DNA of 27,648 nt from Triparma columacea (taxonomy: Eukaryota > Sar > Bolidophyceae > Parmales > Triparmaceae). Below are positions 27,400 to 27,648 of the stretch, piece after piece. The notes under the pieces are model-generated. The model searched no databases, was not told where the DNA came from, and worked only from the letters and a program-made list of their open reading frames with translations. The DNA is taken from positions 1-27,648 of the forward strand of contig BRYA01000135.1 of assembly GCA_030267965.1 (NCBI GenBank), read 5' to 3'. The translations under genes were made by a program, and so were the position numbers. Positions within the stretch are counted from its first letter, which is position 1, and each line of letters begins with the position of its first letter.

Positions 27400-27648
27400 T
27401 TACAAATCGAAGGATGTCGCAGGATCCAACTGCTTGACCCGACAGGCCCCGAGCAACCTCTCAGGCAGCTCGTCATCTTCCCGACCTTCAATGACGAAGC
27501 CCATGTCCATCGTCATGTCCTTGATCCTCGGCATCACCGACACGAGTCCCCTCTTGCTCATCATACCCCAGCCATGCACATCGCACCTCATCTCCAGAAA
27601 CTTGCGTCCACTAGGAAGAGTGCCTGTGAATATCGCACCCGTCTTCTG
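27400..27648 (-). CDS. 3' end of an unrecognised gene (cut by window edge)
   Basis: The last 82 codons of a frame that is still open at the right edge end with TGA at 27400. The piece reads G-A-I-F-T-G-T-L-P-S-G-R-K-F near its start, then C-D-V-H-G-W-G-M-M-S-K-R-G, and ends with G-F-V-I-E-G-R-E-D-D-E-L-P-E and R-L-L-G-A-C-R-V-K-Q-L-D. The even charge pattern and codon use look coding, and no ATG near 27591 need be the true start. I do not recognise the family. Confidence 0.6.
   Translation of the reverse strand, partial: QKTGAIFTGTLPSGRKFLEMRCDVHGWGMMSKRGLVSVMPRIKDMTMDMGFVIEGREDDELPERLLGACRVKQLDPATSFDL

Overview
This is nuclear DNA of a eukaryote, most likely a photosynthetic stramenopile of the bolidophyte/diatom kind. 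The lineage call is inference from several signs. There are 18 short spliceosomal introns (103-245 nt), mostly with GTGAG donors. There is a CP12 Calvin-cycle regulator with a signal peptide and an aromatic residue at the predicted cleavage site, the mark of secondary plastids. There is also a fused riboflavin enzyme with the same type of leader. Genes are densely packed on both strands, with no operons.

The left end looks subtelomeric. Bases 1-69 are a perfect 9-bp repeat (ACCCTTTAC), followed by a ~120-bp satellite and a decayed ~54-68-bp repeat. The first 600 bases of the + strand contain no G, and the first 840 contain four. The first gene (875-4924, minus) points at this end. It is a large intronless protein with START-like repeats joined to an XK-like membrane domain.

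The rest is a gene-dense region. In order: a secretory SPINDLY/OGT-like glycosyltransferase (5863-9308, minus, five exons); a PAP2 phosphatase (9515-10882, plus); a thioredoxin-fold/GST-like protein (10942-11602, minus); a secreted EF-hand protein ending in ADEL (11797-12560, plus); an unknown membrane protein (12665-13435, minus); an eIF4G-like factor with PAM2-like, MIF4G and MA3 regions (13756-17197, plus); an unknown acidic protein (17426-19194, minus); a seven-helix CREST-type putative hydrolase (19522-20907, minus) with an orphan coding-like segment just upstream; an unknown phospho-site-rich protein (21500-22894, plus); a double-CP12 protein (23241-24343, minus); a spacer with two tRNA-like elements and a CT microsatellite; a GTP cyclohydrolase II-DHBP synthase fusion (24912-26796, minus); and the 3' end of an unrecognised gene (27400-27648, minus).

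The genes do not form one pathway. CP12 and the riboflavin enzyme act in the plastid. The glycosyltransferase, the EF-hand protein and probably the PAP2 and CREST proteins belong to the endomembrane system. The eIF4G-like factor acts in translation. Exon joins were chosen by hand from splice signals and reading phase and have not been checked against transcripts.
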